DNA of 64,000 nt. It comes from Pseudomonadota bacterium (lineage in GTDB: Bacteria > Pseudomonadota > Gammaproteobacteria > Steroidobacterales > Steroidobacteraceae). The first letter of the stretch is position 1. Every line of letters begins with the position of its first letter. The notes below the pieces were generated by a model. The model searched no databases. It was not told the DNA's origin and saw nothing but the letters and a program-made list of their open reading frames with translations. Positions 40,256 through 51,927 of the stretch are shown here, piece by piece. The position numbers and the translations under genes were made by a program. The stretch is from positions 62,001 through 126,000 of the forward strand of contig JAFEDR010000010.1 in the NCBI GenBank assembly GCA_018241525.1, given 5' to 3'.

Positions 40256-42097
40256 TCAGTGCAGCAGCGCGGGCAGCGCGAGCGAGAGCGGCGCGAGGTA
40301 GGTGATCAGCAGCACGCCGACGGCCAACGCCACGAACAGCGGCAGCACCGCCCGGAACAGCACCGAGATCGGCTGCCCGAAGCGATACGAGGCGAAGAAC
40401 AGGTTGAGGCCCACCAGCGGCGTCAGGTAGCCGAGCTCCATGTTCGCGAGGAACACGATGCCGAGGTGCACCGGGTCGACGCCGTAGGCGGCGCCGAGCT
40501 GGGTCACGAGCGGCGCGAGCACCAGGATCGCCGGGTAGATCTCGATCAGGCAGCCGGCGGCCAGCAGCGCGGCGTTCAGCACCAGCAGGAAGCCGGTGCG
40601 GCCGCTGACGGCGGCCTGCATCCAGGCCACGATGCGGTCCGGCACCTGCGCGTCGACCAGGTAGTCGGTGAGACCGAGCGCGACGCCCATCACCAGCAGG
40701 ATGCCGCCGACCACGAGCCCGCACTCGGGCACGATTCGCGGCAGGTCGCGGCGGAAGCCGAGGTCGCCGCGGATCACGGTGGTCACCAGCAGCACGTAGG
40801 CGACCGTCAGCGCCGCCGACTCGACCGGCGTCGCGAGCCCGCTCGCCAGCGAGCCCATCGCGACCAGCGGCACGGTCAGCTCCCAGGCGGCGCCGGCGAG
40901 CGCGCGCCGCGCGCGGGCGAGATCGAAGCGTCCGCCGGCCGCGCGGTGCGGCGGCTCGTGGCGGAAGCCGAAGGCGATCAGGATCGTCGCCATCAGCAGC
41001 GAGGGCAGCACCCCGGCGAGGAACATCGCCTTGATCGGCACCGCCGCGACGATCGCGTAGAGCAGCAGCGGCAGCGCCGGCATCAGGATCGTGCCGGGCA
41101 GCCCGGCCGCGGTCACGAGCCCGAGCGCCGGCCGCTCCGGGTAGCCGTGCGCGCGCAGCAGCGGCATCACGAGCCCGCCGAGCGCGAGCACGGTGGCCCC
41201 CGAGGCGCCGGTAAAGCTCGTGAAGAACGTGCAGGCGAGCACGGTCGCGATCGTCGCGCCGCCGCGCAGCCGCCCGAAGAGCGCATCGAACACCTCGATC
41301 AGCCGCTGCGGCGCCTGGCTCTCGGCGAGCAGGTAGCCGGCGAGCGTGAACAGCGGGATCGCCGGCAGCGAGGCGTTGACGACCGTGCGGTAGTGATCGA
41401 CGGCGATCGCGGCGAGCGGCAGGCCGTCGCTCCAGAAGAGGATCGCGGCGGCGCCGGCGAGCACCGCGAAGAGCGGAGTGCCGATCAGCGCGCCGGCGCC
41501 GAGCGCGAAGGCCAGCACGCCGACCAGCCAGCCGGGCAGCGGCGGCTGGTGCACGGTCGCGAAGCCGAGCCCGACCGCTAGCGCGAGACCCGCGAGCCGC
41601 ACCCACCAGCGCGGCGAGAGCCGCGCGAGCAGCCGCCAGCCGATCATCGCGAAGCCCGCCGGCATCAGGCACTCGACCCACCAGGTCTGCACGCCATAGG
41701 CGATCTCGGTGGCCGCCTCGCGCTCGGCGAGCACGTACTGGGTCTCGGCGGTCGCGAGCACCGCGCACACCGCGACCGCGATGCCGTTGGCGCCGAGCGT
41801 CGCGAGGCTGCGCAGGCGTCCCTCGAACATGCTGGTCAGCGCCGACATCGTCAGCAGCCGCCGCTCGCGCGCGGCGACCACGCTGCCCACCATGCCGACC
41901 GCGAGCCCGAGGTGCTGGACGATCGCGGCCGCGCCGTGGATGCCGGCGTGCACGGTGCTGCGCAGCACGAGCTCGGCGACCGGCACGAGGCCCATCGCCG
42001 TCAGCAGCACCGTCAGCAGCCAGTCCTCGATCCGCGCCAGCGGGTTGCGCGCGTGCTTCGGGTCGATGCCCTCGAGGACCGGCGCCGGCAGCGTCAC
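40256..42097 (-). CDS. TRAP transporter fused small-large permease (DctQM)
   Basis: 613 residues with about 16 membrane helices. Residues 1-165 are DctQ-like (four helices); from about 175 on is the DctM permease with IPLFTLAGYLLAE, FFTSFTGASGATV and the PGTILMPALPL motif. TRAP permeases import organic acids using Na+. The GTG start overlaps the stop of the binding-protein gene (GTGA). With the TatT-like lipoprotein two genes upstream this is a TPAT-type system. Confidence 0.92.
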   Translation of the reverse strand: MTLPAPVLEGIDPKHARNPLARIEDWLLTVLLTAMGLVPVAELVLRSTVHAGIHGAAAIVQHLGLAVGMVGSVVAARERRLLTMSALTSMFEGRLRSLATLGANGIAVAVCAVLATAETQYVLAEREAATEIAYGVQTWWVECLMPAGFAMIGWRLLARLSPRWWVRLAGLALAVGLGFATVHQPPLPGWLVGVLAFALGAGALIGTPLFAVLAGAAAILFWSDGLPLAAIAVDHYRTVVNASLPAIPLFTLAGYLLAESQAPQRLIEVFDALFGRLRGGATIATVLACTFFTSFTGASGATVLALGGLVMPLLRAHGYPERPALGLVTAAGLPGTILMPALPLLLYAIVAAVPIKAMFLAGVLPSLLMATILIAFGFRHEPPHRAAGGRFDLARARRALAGAAWELTVPLVAMGSLASGLATPVESAALTVAYVLLVTTVIRGDLGFRRDLPRIVPECGLVVGGILLVMGVALGLTDYLVDAQVPDRIVAWMQAAVSGRTGFLLVLNAALLAAGCLIEIYPAILVLAPLVTQLGAAYGVDPVHLGIVFLANMELGYLTPLVGLNLFFASYRFGQPISVLFRAVLPLFVALAVGVLLITYLAPLSLALPALLH

Positions 42098-43143
42098 TTC
42101 GCGGCGCCGCCCGCCGCCGGGTGCTGGGCGCGGTACTCGGCGACCAGGCGCTGGGTCTCGTCGAAGGTCGCCGCCGGCATCGTGCGGCCGCGGATCAGCG
42201 GCCAGAGCTGCTGCGCGAACGCCGCCCAGGCCTTCTCCTGCTCGGGGCCGAGGTGCACGACCTTGAGGCCGCGCTTCTCCATCGCCGCGATCGATTCCGC
42301 GTCCGAGCGCTGCGCGTAGTCGCGCAGCTCCTTGACCGCGGCCTGCGCGGCGGCGCGCACCGCGGCGTGGGTCGGCTCGGACATCGCGTCCCAGACCTGG
42401 CGGGTGAACACGATCGCGCCGAACACCGGCGCCCAGCGGATGTCGGTCATGTACGGCGCCGCGCCGTCGGCCTGGGTCGCGAGCGCGTACATCGGCGTCA
42501 GCGGCACCGTGTCGACGAGCCCGGTCTGCAGCGAGGGCAGGATGTCGGCGGTCTCGAGCACCACCGGCTTGTAGCCGAGCTGCTTCATGATCTCGACCTG
42601 GTCGGGATCGCCGGTCCAGGCGAACATGCGCCGCGACTTGAAGTCCGCCGGGGTCGAGGCCGGCTCCTTCGAGAAGTAGCGCACCCAGCCGGCGTCCGAC
42701 CAGGCGACCGCGACGAAGCCCTTGGCGAGCAGGTTCTTCTCGACCTGCGGCAGCAGCGCCTTGCCGACGTAGTCGACCTCGTCGGCCGAGCGGAACAGCA
42801 GCGGCATCTTCTGCAGCACGCTGACCGAGGGCTCGACCGAGGACAGCCCGACCACCGACATCATCGCCGCGTTCAGCTGGCCGATGCGCATGCGTCGCAG
42901 CACGTCGGCCTCGCCGCCCTGCATGCCGTCGGTGTAGATCAGCACGCTCGAGCCCGCGCCCTCGCTCTTCTGGATCGCCGCGCCGAGCTGCTGCAGCACG
43001 CGGTGGTAGACCGAGCCCTTCGGCGCGATGGTCGCGAGCTTGACGTGCACGCTCGACTCGGCGCGCGCGCCGGGCGCGGCGGCGAGCAGCGAGGCCGCGA
43101 GCAGCGCGAGCGTGGCCGGGCGGAAGGAGCGGGGAGCGGGCAT
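42094..43143 (-). CDS. TRAP transporter periplasmic solute-binding protein (DctP/TatP family)
   Basis: 349 residues with a signal peptide (about 1-28). It begins the mature part with VKLATIAPKGSVYHRV, then EADVLRRMRIGQLNAAM, the DctP-type first-domain signature, and later SDAGWVRYFS and PLTPMYALATQ. It binds the ligand and delivers it to the permease encoded by the overlapping downstream gene. Because a TatT-like protein is encoded just upstream, the ligand may be hydrophobic, as proposed for Treponema TatP; the ligand cannot be read from sequence. Confidence 0.92.
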   Translation of the reverse strand: MPAPRSFRPATLALLAASLLAAAPGARAESSVHVKLATIAPKGSVYHRVLQQLGAAIQKSEGAGSSVLIYTDGMQGGEADVLRRMRIGQLNAAMMSVVGLSSVEPSVSVLQKMPLLFRSADEVDYVGKALLPQVEKNLLAKGFVAVAWSDAGWVRYFSKEPASTPADFKSRRMFAWTGDPDQVEIMKQLGYKPVVLETADILPSLQTGLVDTVPLTPMYALATQADGAAPYMTDIRWAPVFGAIVFTRQVWDAMSEPTHAAVRAAAQAAVKELRDYAQRSDAESIAAMEKRGLKVVHLGPEQEKAWAAFAQQLWPLIRGRTMPAATFDETQRLVAEYRAQHPAAGGAAK

Positions 43144-43161
43144 CGTCGGTCTCCGGGCGCG

Positions 43162-44091
43162 TCAGTCGGGGAAGAACTCCGCGCGGCGCGCCTTCAGGGC
43201 GCGCGCGCGGCGCAGAAACAGCTCGTTCGCGAGGCGCGCGTTCGGCCGCGCCGCGAGGTCGACCGCGAGCGCGCGCTCGAGCATCGCGTCGAAGTCGGCG
43301 CGGTTCGCGGTCGCGGCGGCGACCGCCTCGGCATAGGTCACGTACGGCGCCACCTGCGCGCCGCCCGACAGCGCGAGCGCGCGGTCGAAGTGGGCGCGCG
43401 CCTCGGCGACGCGCGCCGCCTCCGGCCGCGCCTCGCTCATGACCAGGCTGATCGCGAGCAGGTGCAGCGCGCCCGACTCGTAGCCCTCGTCGAGCGCGAG
43501 GCCGCGCGCGGCGAGCGCGCGCACCGCCGGCAGGCCGGCCACGAGGTAGGCGTCGTCCTTGCCGAGCGCGATCGCGGCGCCCCAGGACGCCGCGGTCCAG
43601 TAGAGCAGCGGCACGTCGCGGGGCTTCGCGCCGGCGAGCGCGGCCGCAGGATCGGTGCCGAGTGCCGCACCGATCCCGGGATGGGCGACCTCGAGGCCGC
43701 GCAGACCGTAGTCGCGCGCGCGCAGGTACAGGCGCCGCGCGCGGTCGCGCTCGGCGTAGGCGGCCTCGAGGTCACGCGACTCGAGCGCGTCCGCCGGCAT
43801 CTCGACGTAGGCGTAGGCGTACTGCGTGAAGCCGCGCGACAGCGCGAGCAGCAGCCCCGGGTGGCGCGGCGTGTCGGCGAGCACGCTCTCCATGAGCTTG
43901 AGTCCGAACGGCGTCGCGGCGCCGACCAGCTCGACGTCGGGGTCCGAGGCATAGACGTCGCCGCCGGTCGCGAGCGCGTCGCCGACGCGGTTGGCGACCA
44001 GCCGCTCCGCCGAGCAGCCGGCGAAGAGCGCCAGCGTCGCCAGCGCCGCGAGCGCACGCCGTGTCCCGAGCCGTGAAAGCCCCACTGCCAT
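43162..44091 (-). CDS. TatT-like lipoprotein of a TPAT TRAP system
   Basis: 309 residues. A lipobox LALFAGC (about 20-26) predicts lipidation at the Cys. The rest is all-helical, TPR-like, with PFGLKLMESVLADTPRHPGLLLALSRGFTQYAYAYV matching the TatT family (residues shown only in part are characteristic). In Treponema, TatT forms a trimer with a hydrophobic pore that docks the binding protein TatP. Here it precedes the binding protein by 18 bases in one operon. It is divergent from the acyl-CoA dehydrogenase gene, which may act on the imported compound. Confidence 0.85.
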   Translation of the reverse strand: MAVGLSRLGTRRALAALATLALFAGCSAERLVANRVGDALATGGDVYASDPDVELVGAATPFGLKLMESVLADTPRHPGLLLALSRGFTQYAYAYVEMPADALESRDLEAAYAERDRARRLYLRARDYGLRGLEVAHPGIGAALGTDPAAALAGAKPRDVPLLYWTAASWGAAIALGKDDAYLVAGLPAVRALAARGLALDEGYESGALHLLAISLVMSEARPEAARVAEARAHFDRALALSGGAQVAPYVTYAEAVAAATANRADFDAMLERALAVDLAARPNARLANELFLRRARALKARRAEFFPD

Positions 44092-44293
44092 GCCCAGCCT
44101 CCGCCAGGGTGTCGATCTGCGGTGTCGTCGTCGCGCCCCGGGAACCGAGGGGGGAGCCCGCGGGCGGCCGGGCCGCGGCCCGGGGGGCGTAGCTTACCCT
44201 CTGCGCCCGCGCGAGGTGGCGACACCGCCAGCGGGCGCCCGGCCGGGCCGCTGCTAGACTGCGCACGACTGGTCGCCCGGAGTGGTCCCGCCG

Positions 44294-46072
<1,779 letters not shown>

Positions 46073-46167
46073 CCGGGTTTTCCCCGTTGCAAGGCGCCGG
46101 ACAGGGACTCATGATCGCGTCCTCGCCCCGGCCGGCCTCTGGCCCGGGCCTCGGGAGGACCACGACC

Positions 46168-46398
46168 ATGAAGACCGCCACCCGCGTCCGCCTCGGCGCC
46201 CTCGTGCTGGCCTCGGCGCTTGCCGGGCTCGGCGCCGCCCCGGCCCTCGCGGTCGATTCGCGGCCGAACGCCGACGACAAGTGCACGGCCCAGTGCGACG
46301 AGGACTCCGACCGCTGCATGCAGCAGGCCGGCAAGGACTCCTCGAAGCAGAAGCAGTGCGACTCGAACTACGACGAGTGCCTGCGCAAGTGCCAGTAG
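46168..46398 (+). CDS. Small exported six-cysteine protein
   Basis: 76 residues: signal peptide (about 1-28, ending ALA) and a 48-residue mature part that is polar and predicted helical. Its six cysteines are mirror-symmetric: C-x3-C-x6-C-x13-C-x6-C-x3-C. This looks like a two-helix hairpin held by disulfides, similar in spacing to twin-CX3C proteins, and would fold in the periplasm. No named family is recognised. GGGAGG lies ten bases before the ATG. It follows the acyl-CoA dehydrogenase gene by 95 bases. Confidence 0.8.
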   Translation: MKTATRVRLGALVLASALAGLGAAPALAVDSRPNADDKCTAQCDEDSDRCMQQAGKDSSKQKQCDSNYDECLRKCQ

Positions 46399-46500
46399 GC
46401 ACCACCCCTTAAGGCACCGCTCCTTAAGGTATCGCCGGCCGCCCGGCCGGCCCCGTCCAAGGCGCCACCGCCCGGTCCGGCGCCCGGGTTCTCGCGGCTG

Positions 46501-46528
46501 TTGCAGTTAAGCCCCTTTTCTGTATAGT
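46501..46528 (+). promoter_or_regulatory. Sigma-70 promoter of the small acidic protein gene
   Basis: TTGCAG (46501-46506) and TATAGT (46523-46528) with a 16-base spacer sit in an AT-rich stretch, 75 bases before the next gene start. One of the clearest promoters in the window. Confidence 0.7.
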
Positions 46529-46602
46529 TCGGTGGCTTCGCAGTTGCAAAAAGCGACAGATCTTGTTGATCTGATTGAAGTTTTTCCGAGGCAGGCCGGG
46601 CC

Positions 46603-46821
46603 ATGAGTGAGCGGGACGAAGAGCACTTCGAGCTGGACGAGGAGTTCCTCGCCGATGCCGAGGCGGAGGAGCCGGACTACGACCGGCTGATCGACCGCGT
46701 GGATCGCAAAAAGCCGCAGGCCGGCAGCAAGAAGGGCAAGGCGGCCTGGAGCAAGCTCGAGGACGTGCTCGCCGAGCGGAAACTGAAGAAGGCGCTCGAG
46801 GACTTCGAAGACGAGGCCTGA
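46603..46821 (+). CDS. Small acidic protein, possibly PA3496-like
   Basis: 72 residues: an acidic N-terminus (EEHFELDEEFLADAEAEE), a basic middle (DRKKPQAGSKKGKAA) and a charged C-terminal helix (WSKLEDVLAERKLKKALEDF). The acidic-basic-helix layout resembles small proteins annotated as PA3496-family envelope-integrity proteins in gammaproteobacteria, but the resemblance is judged by eye. A strong promoter precedes it; lysAC begins 72 bases downstream. Function otherwise unknown. Confidence 0.75.
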   Translation: MSERDEEHFELDEEFLADAEAEEPDYDRLIDRVDRKKPQAGSKKGKAAWSKLEDVLAERKLKKALEDFEDEA

Positions 46822-46893
46822 GGGCCTCACGCCCGCGGCCCGCGGCCGCGTTCCGTTCCTCGACGAGGGCCCCGCGAGGGCCGCTCCCGCCCG

Positions 46894-49488
46894 ATGCCCC
46901 CGATGACTCCCGCGTCCCCGCCTTTCGTCGTCCTCAAGTTCGGCGGCACCAGCGTTTCCTCGGCCGCGAACTGGCACAACATCGAGTACGTCGTGCGCGC
47001 GCGCCTCGCCGAGGGCCTGCGACCGGTGATCGTGCACTCGGCGCTCTCCGGCATCACCGACCGCCTCGAGAGCCTGCTCGGCGAGGCGGTCGCGGGGCGG
47101 CACGCGGCGGTGCTCGAGGCGATCGCCGCACGCCACGCCGATCTCGCGCGCGACCTCGGCATCGGGCTGCCGCCCGCGGTCGCGCGCCACCTCGAGGAGC
47201 TCGGCCAGATCGCGAGCGGCGTCTCGCTGGTCAAGGAGGTCAGCGACCGCGTCCGTGCGCGCGTGATGGCCACCGGCGAGCTGATGGCGACCGCGCTCGG
47301 CGCCGCGTGGCTCGCGAGCCGCGGGCTCGCGGTCGAGTGGCTCGACGCGCGCACGGTGCTGCGCGCCGAGGCGCGCCCGGGCGCGAGCGAGCGCGCCGCG
47401 ATCCTCTCCGCCACCTGCGACTACGCGCCGGACGCGGCGCTGCAGCGGCGCTGCGCAGCGCCGGGCACGGTCTACCTCAGCCAGGGCTTCATCGCCAGCG
47501 ACGCCGAGGGCAACACCGTGCTGCTCGGCCGCGGCGGCTCGGACACCTCCGGCGCCTACTTCGCCGCCAAGCTCGGCGCCTGCCGGCTCGAGATCTGGAC
47601 CGACGTGCCCGGCATGTTCAGCGCCAACCCGAAGGGCGTGCCCAACGCGCGGCTGCTGCGCCACCTGCACTACGACGAGGCGCAGGAGATCGCCTCGAGC
47701 GGCGCCAAGGTGCTGCACCCGCGCTGCATCCAGCCGGTGCGGCAGTACGGCATCCCGCTCTACGTCTATGCCACCCAGACGCCCGACCTCGAGGGCACGC
47801 ACATCACCGCCGAGCCGCCGGGCGGCGACGCCGCGCAGGTCAAGGCGATCGCGATCAAGAAGGGCATCACGCTCGTCTCGATGGACAGCCCCGGCATGTG
47901 GCACCAGGTCGGCTTCCTGGCCGACGTGTTCGCGGTGTTCAAGGCCGAGGGACTGTCGGTCGACCTGGTCTCGACCTCGGAGACCAACGTCACCGTCTCG
48001 CTCGACCCCCAGGCGAACGCGCTCGACGCGGCCGCGATCGAGCGGCTGCTCGCCGCGCTCGCGCCGCTGTGCCGCGCCGAGGTGATCGGCCCGTGCGCCG
48101 CGCTGTCGCTGGTCGGCCGCCACATCCGCGGCATCCTGCACGACCTCGGCGAGGCGCTCGCGGTGTTCGCCGAGGAGCGCATCTACCTCGTCAGCCAGGC
48201 GGCCAACGACCTCAACTTCACCTTCGTCATCGACGAGGCGCAGGGCGACCGTCTGGTCGCGCAGCTGCACGACCTGCTGATCCGTGCCGCGGTCAACGAC
48301 CTCGTGCTCGGCCCGGCCTGGGACGAGCTGAACGCGCCGCCGGTGACCGCCGCGCCACCGCCGCCGTGGTGGCAGGCGCGCCGCGACGCGCTGCTCGCGC
48401 GCTTCGGCGAGCGTGACGCGGCGTTCGTCTACGACCTCGACACGGTTCGCCGCCATGCGCGCGAGCTGCGCGCGCTGCGCGCGCCGGCCGAGATCCACTA
48501 CGCGATGAAGGCGAACCCGCACCCGGCGCTGCTGGCCACGCTCGCTGCCGAGGGCATCGGCTTCGACTGCGTGGCGCGAGGCGAGGTCGAGGCGCTCTGG
48601 GCCGCGGTGCCGGGGCTCGACCTCGGCCGCGTGCTCTACACGCCGAACTTCGCGCCGCGGCACGAATATGCGTGGGCGTTTGCGGCCGGGCTCACGGTGA
48701 CGCTCGACAACCTGCACCCGCTGCGGGAGTGGCCGGCACTGTTCGCCGGACGCGCGATCTTCGTGCGCCTCGACACCGGCCGCGGCCACGGCCACCACCA
48801 GCACGTGCGCACCGCCGGCGAGCACACGAAGTTCGGCGTGCCGCTCTTCGAGGTCGAGGAGCTCGAGCGACTCGCGCAGGCGGCCGGTACCCGCATCGTC
48901 GGGCTGCACGCGCACACCGGCAGCGGCGTGTTCGCGATCGACAACTGGACCGAGGTCGCGCGCACGCTCGCCGCGGTGGCGGCGCGCTTCCCGGACGTCA
49001 CGGTGCTCGACCTCGGTGGCGGGCTCGGCGTGCCGGACCGGCCGGGACGCCGGCCGGTCGACCTCGCCGGACTCGACGCGGCGCTAGGCGAGTTCCGGGC
49101 GCGCGAGCCGCGCTACCGCCTCTGGCTCGAGCCCGGCCGCTACCTGGTCGCCGACGCGGGCGTGCTGCTCGCGCGCGTGACGCAGCTCAAGGGCAAGGGC
49201 GCGACGCAGTACCTCGGCGTCGCGACCGGCATGAACTCGCTGATCCGGCCGGCGCTCTACGGCGCGCACCACGACATCGTGAACCTGAGCCGGCTCGGCG
49301 AGCCGGCGACCACCACCTACGAGGTGGTCGGGCCGATCTGCGAGTCGGCCGACGTGCTCGGTCACGAGCGCAGCCTGCCGGCGAGCCGCGAGGGCGACGT
49401 GCTGCTGATCGCGACCGCCGGTGCCTATGGACACTCGATGGCCTCGCGCTACAACCTGCGCGAGCCTGCCGAGGAACTGACGCTGTAG
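46894..49488 (+). CDS. lysAC: Bifunctional aspartate kinase / diaminopimelate decarboxylase
   Basis: 864 residues joining the first and last steps of lysine synthesis. Residues 10-290 are the kinase (LKFGGTS at 14-20, later [13 protein letters not shown]), 300-465 hold two ACT domains that would sense an end product, and 480-864 are the PLP-dependent decarboxylase: K539 in [39 protein letters not shown]. This fusion is known from xanthomonads and marks the lineage. ATG at 46894; a second in-frame ATG is three codons on. asd, the next enzyme, follows 31 bases downstream. Confidence 0.96.
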   Translation: MPPMTPASPPFVVLKFGGTSVSSAANWHNIEYVVRARLAEGLRPVIVHSALSGITDRLESLLGEAVAGRHAAVLEAIAARHADLARDLGIGLPPAVARHLEELGQIASGVSLVKEVSDRVRARVMATGELMATALGAAWLASRGLAVEWLDARTVLRAEARPGASERAAILSATCDYAPDAALQRRCAAPGTVYLSQGFIASDAEGNTVLLGRGGSDTSGAYFAAKLGACRLEIWTDVPGMFSANPKGVPNARLLRHLHYDEAQEIASSGAKVLHPRCIQPVRQYGIPLYVYATQTPDLEGTHITAEPPGGDAAQVKAIAIKKGITLVSMDSPGMWHQVGFLADVFAVFKAEGLSVDLVSTSETNVTVSLDPQANALDAAAIERLLAALAPLCRAEVIGPCAALSLVGRHIRGILHDLGEALAVFAEERIYLVSQAANDLNFTFVIDEAQGDRLVAQLHDLLIRAAVNDLVLGPAWDELNAPPVTAAPPPPWWQARRDALLARFGERDAAFVYDLDTVRRHARELRALRAPAEIHYAMKANPHPALLATLAAEGIGFDCVARGEVEALWAAVPGLDLGRVLYTPNFAPRHEYAWAFAAGLTVTLDNLHPLREWPALFAGRAIFVRLDTGRGHGHHQHVRTAGEHTKFGVPLFEVEELERLAQAAGTRIVGLHAHTGSGVFAIDNWTEVARTLAAVAARFPDVTVLDLGGGLGVPDRPGRRPVDLAGLDAALGEFRAREPRYRLWLEPGRYLVADAGVLLARVTQLKGKGATQYLGVATGMNSLIRPALYGAHHDIVNLSRLGEPATTTYEVVGPICESADVLGHERSLPASREGDVLLIATAGAYGHSMASRYNLREPAEELTL

Positions 49489-49519
49489 CGGGCGCGCGCG
49501 GCGGGCGAAGGAGAAGGTG

Positions 49520-50632
49520 ATGAAGGTCGGAATCGTCGGCTGGCGCGGGATGGTGGGCTCGGTGCTGCTCGAGCGGATGCGCGCCGAGGGCGACTTCGCG
49601 CTGATCGAGCCGACGTTCTACTCGACCAGTCGCGCCGGCCAGCCGGCGCCGGCGGTCGGTCGCGACGCGGGCCTCGTGCGCGACGCCAACGATCCCGCCG
49701 CGCTTGCGGCGATGGACGTGGTGCTGTCCTGCCAGGGGGGCGACTACTCGAACGCGATCCACCCGGCGCTGCGGGCGCGCGGCTGGGACGGCTACTGGAT
49801 CGACGCCGCCTCGGCGCTGCGCATGCAGCCGCAGGCGACCGTGATCCTCGACCCCGTGAACCGGCCGGTGATCGACGCCGCGCTCGCGGCCGGACGGCGC
49901 GACTTCATCGGCGGCAACTGCACCGTCTCGCTGATGCTGATGGCGCTCGGCGGCCTCTTTCGCGAGGACCTGGTCGAGTGGGCGACCGCGATGACCTACC
50001 AGGCCGCCTCGGGCGCCGGGGCCGCGCACATGCGCGAGCTCGTTGCGCAGATGGGTGCCGCGCACGGCGCGGCGGCGCGCCTGCTCGCCGACCCGGGCAG
50101 CTCGGTGCTCGAGCTCGACCGCGCGGTCGGCGCGGCGCTCTCCGGGGCGGCGCTGCCGCACGCCGAGTTCGGCACGGCGCTCGCCGGCAGCCTGATCGCC
50201 TGGATCGACAAGGACCTCGGCAACGGCCAGAGCCGCGAGGAGTGGAAGGGCGGGGCGGAGGCCAACAAGATCCTCGGTCGCGAGGACCGGCCGGTGCCGG
50301 TCGACGGCATCTGCGTGCGCATCGGCGCGATGCGCTGCCACAGCCAGGCGCTGACGCTGAAGCTGCGCCGCGACCTGCCGCTCGCCGAGCTCGAGCGCCT
50401 GATCGGCGGCGCGAACGACTGGGTGCGGGTCGTGCCGAACACGCGCGAGGCCTCGATCGCGGGCCTCTCGCCGGTGCGCGTCTCGGGCACCCTCGAGATC
50501 CCGGTCGGCCGGCTGCGCAAGCTGCCGATGGGCGGGGAGTACCTCGCGGCGTTCACGGTCGGCGACCAGCTGCTGTGGGGCGCGGCCGAGCCGCTGCGGC
50601 GGATGCTCAGGATCCTGCTCGCGCGGCGCTAG
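49520..50632 (+). CDS. asd: Aspartate-semialdehyde dehydrogenase
   Basis: 370 residues. NADP-binding [17 protein letters not shown] at the start, the catalytic C134 in [19 protein letters not shown], and the C-terminal [11 protein letters not shown] region identify the gammaproteobacterial (E. coli-type) enzyme. It reduces aspartyl phosphate from LysAC to the semialdehyde used for lysine, threonine and methionine, linking to metX/metB in this window. Ribosome site AAGGAG before the ATG. Probably one operon with lysAC. Confidence 0.96.
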   Translation: MKVGIVGWRGMVGSVLLERMRAEGDFALIEPTFYSTSRAGQPAPAVGRDAGLVRDANDPAALAAMDVVLSCQGGDYSNAIHPALRARGWDGYWIDAASALRMQPQATVILDPVNRPVIDAALAAGRRDFIGGNCTVSLMLMALGGLFREDLVEWATAMTYQAASGAGAAHMRELVAQMGAAHGAAARLLADPGSSVLELDRAVGAALSGAALPHAEFGTALAGSLIAWIDKDLGNGQSREEWKGGAEANKILGREDRPVPVDGICVRIGAMRCHSQALTLKLRRDLPLAELERLIGGANDWVRVVPNTREASIAGLSPVRVSGTLEIPVGRLRKLPMGGEYLAAFTVGDQLLWGAAEPLRRMLRILLARR

Positions 50633-50635
50633 CCC

Positions 50636-51823
50636 GTGACCGGCACCCGCCGCACCGTGCTCGCCGCGCTGCCGCGCACGGTGCTGGTGCTCGGCCTCGT
50701 CTCGCTGCTGAACGACGCGGCGAGCGAGATGATCACGCCGCTGCTGCCGGTGTTCCTGACCGCCGCGCTCGGCGCGGGACCGGCGATCGTCGGGCTCGTC
50801 GAGGGCATCGCCGAGGCGACCGCCAGCCTGCTGAAGCTGGTCGCCGGCCGGCTCGTCGACCGCGGCGTCGGCGCGAAGCGGCTGGTGTTCGGCGGCTACC
50901 TGCTCGCGAACCTCGCCCGGCCGGCGATCGGGCTCGCCATGGGCTGGCCGGTCGTGCTCGTGCTGCGCTTCCTCGACCGCGTCGGCAAGGGCCTGCGCAC
51001 CGCGCCGCGCGATGCGCTGATCGCCGGCGCCGCCGATCCCGCGATCCGCGGCCGGGCCTTCGGCTTCCACCGCGCGATGGACCACGCCGGCGCGGTGATC
51101 GGCCCGCTGCTCGCCTTCGCGCTGCTCGAGTCGGGCCGGCCGCTCGCGCAGGTGTTCCTGTGCTCGCTGCTGCCCGGGGTGCTGGTGCTCGCGCTGCTCG
51201 GCTTCGGCGTGCCGGCCGATGCGCCGCACGCACGCGGTCCTGCGCCCGCGCTCGACTGGCGCCGGCTCGACCGCCGGCTGCTTGCCTTGCTCGCGGCGGC
51301 CGGGGTGCTCGCGCTCGCGACCGTGCCCGAGGTGTTCGTGGTGCTGTGGGCGCGCGATGCGGGGCTGCCGCTCGCGCGCGTGCCGCTCATCTGGGCGGCG
51401 GCCAGCCTCGCCAAGATGCTGCTCGCCTATCCCGCCGGCGCGGCCAGCGACCGCTTCGGGCGCGTGCGGCTGCTGCTGGTCGGCTGGACGCTGCGCGTCG
51501 CGGCGCTCGGCGCGCTCGCGCTCGTGCCGGCCACCGGGCTGCTCGTGTGGGTGCTGTTCCTCGGCTACTCGGCGACGCTCGCGCTGACCGAGCCCGCCGA
51601 GCGCTCGCTGATCGGCGACGTCGCGCCGGCCGCGGTGCGCGGCACGGCCTTCGGCCTCTACCACCTCGCGAGCGGCCTGCTGGTGCTGCCGGGCGCCATC
51701 GCCTTCGGCCTCGTCTGGGAGCGCCTCGGCGCGCCGCTCGCCTTCGGACTCGCGGCGTGCCTGACGGCGATCGCCGCGGTCGGAATGGCGCTCGCGGCAC
51801 GACCCCGGCCTAGCGAAAACTGA
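50636..51823 (+). CDS. Major facilitator superfamily transporter
   Basis: 395 residues, 12 predicted helices. The first helix pair contains SLLNDAASEMITPLLPVFL, a signature of a widespread MFS subgroup of unknown substrate; the loop 2-3 motif GRLVDRGVGAKR and the repeat in loop 8-9 (AGAASDRFGRVR) are the classical G-x-x-x-D-R/K-x-G-R-R/K elements. GTG start four bases after the asd stop, so co-expression is probable. Drug, sugar or amino-acid export are all possible. Confidence 0.88.
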   Translation: MTGTRRTVLAALPRTVLVLGLVSLLNDAASEMITPLLPVFLTAALGAGPAIVGLVEGIAEATASLLKLVAGRLVDRGVGAKRLVFGGYLLANLARPAIGLAMGWPVVLVLRFLDRVGKGLRTAPRDALIAGAADPAIRGRAFGFHRAMDHAGAVIGPLLAFALLESGRPLAQVFLCSLLPGVLVLALLGFGVPADAPHARGPAPALDWRRLDRRLLALLAAAGVLALATVPEVFVVLWARDAGLPLARVPLIWAAASLAKMLLAYPAGAASDRFGRVRLLLVGWTLRVAALGALALVPATGLLVWVLFLGYSATLALTEPAERSLIGDVAPAAVRGTAFGLYHLASGLLVLPGAIAFGLVWERLGAPLAFGLAACLTAIAAVGMALAARPRPSEN

Positions 51824-51892
51824 ATCCGGGCTTAATGTCGCCCGGCGGGCCCGTTGTGGGATCCCCGTCAACCCCCGGGGGTCGAACGGCGC

Positions 51893-51898
51893 TATAAA
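51893..51898 (+). promoter_or_regulatory. Candidate -10 box
   Basis: TATAAA lies 30 bases before the Gly/Tyr-rich protein gene; no -35 consensus is seen at 16-18 bases upstream. Confidence 0.4.
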
Positions 51899-51927
51899 GG
51901 GTGTGGGCCCTCGGCCCGGAGATTGAC

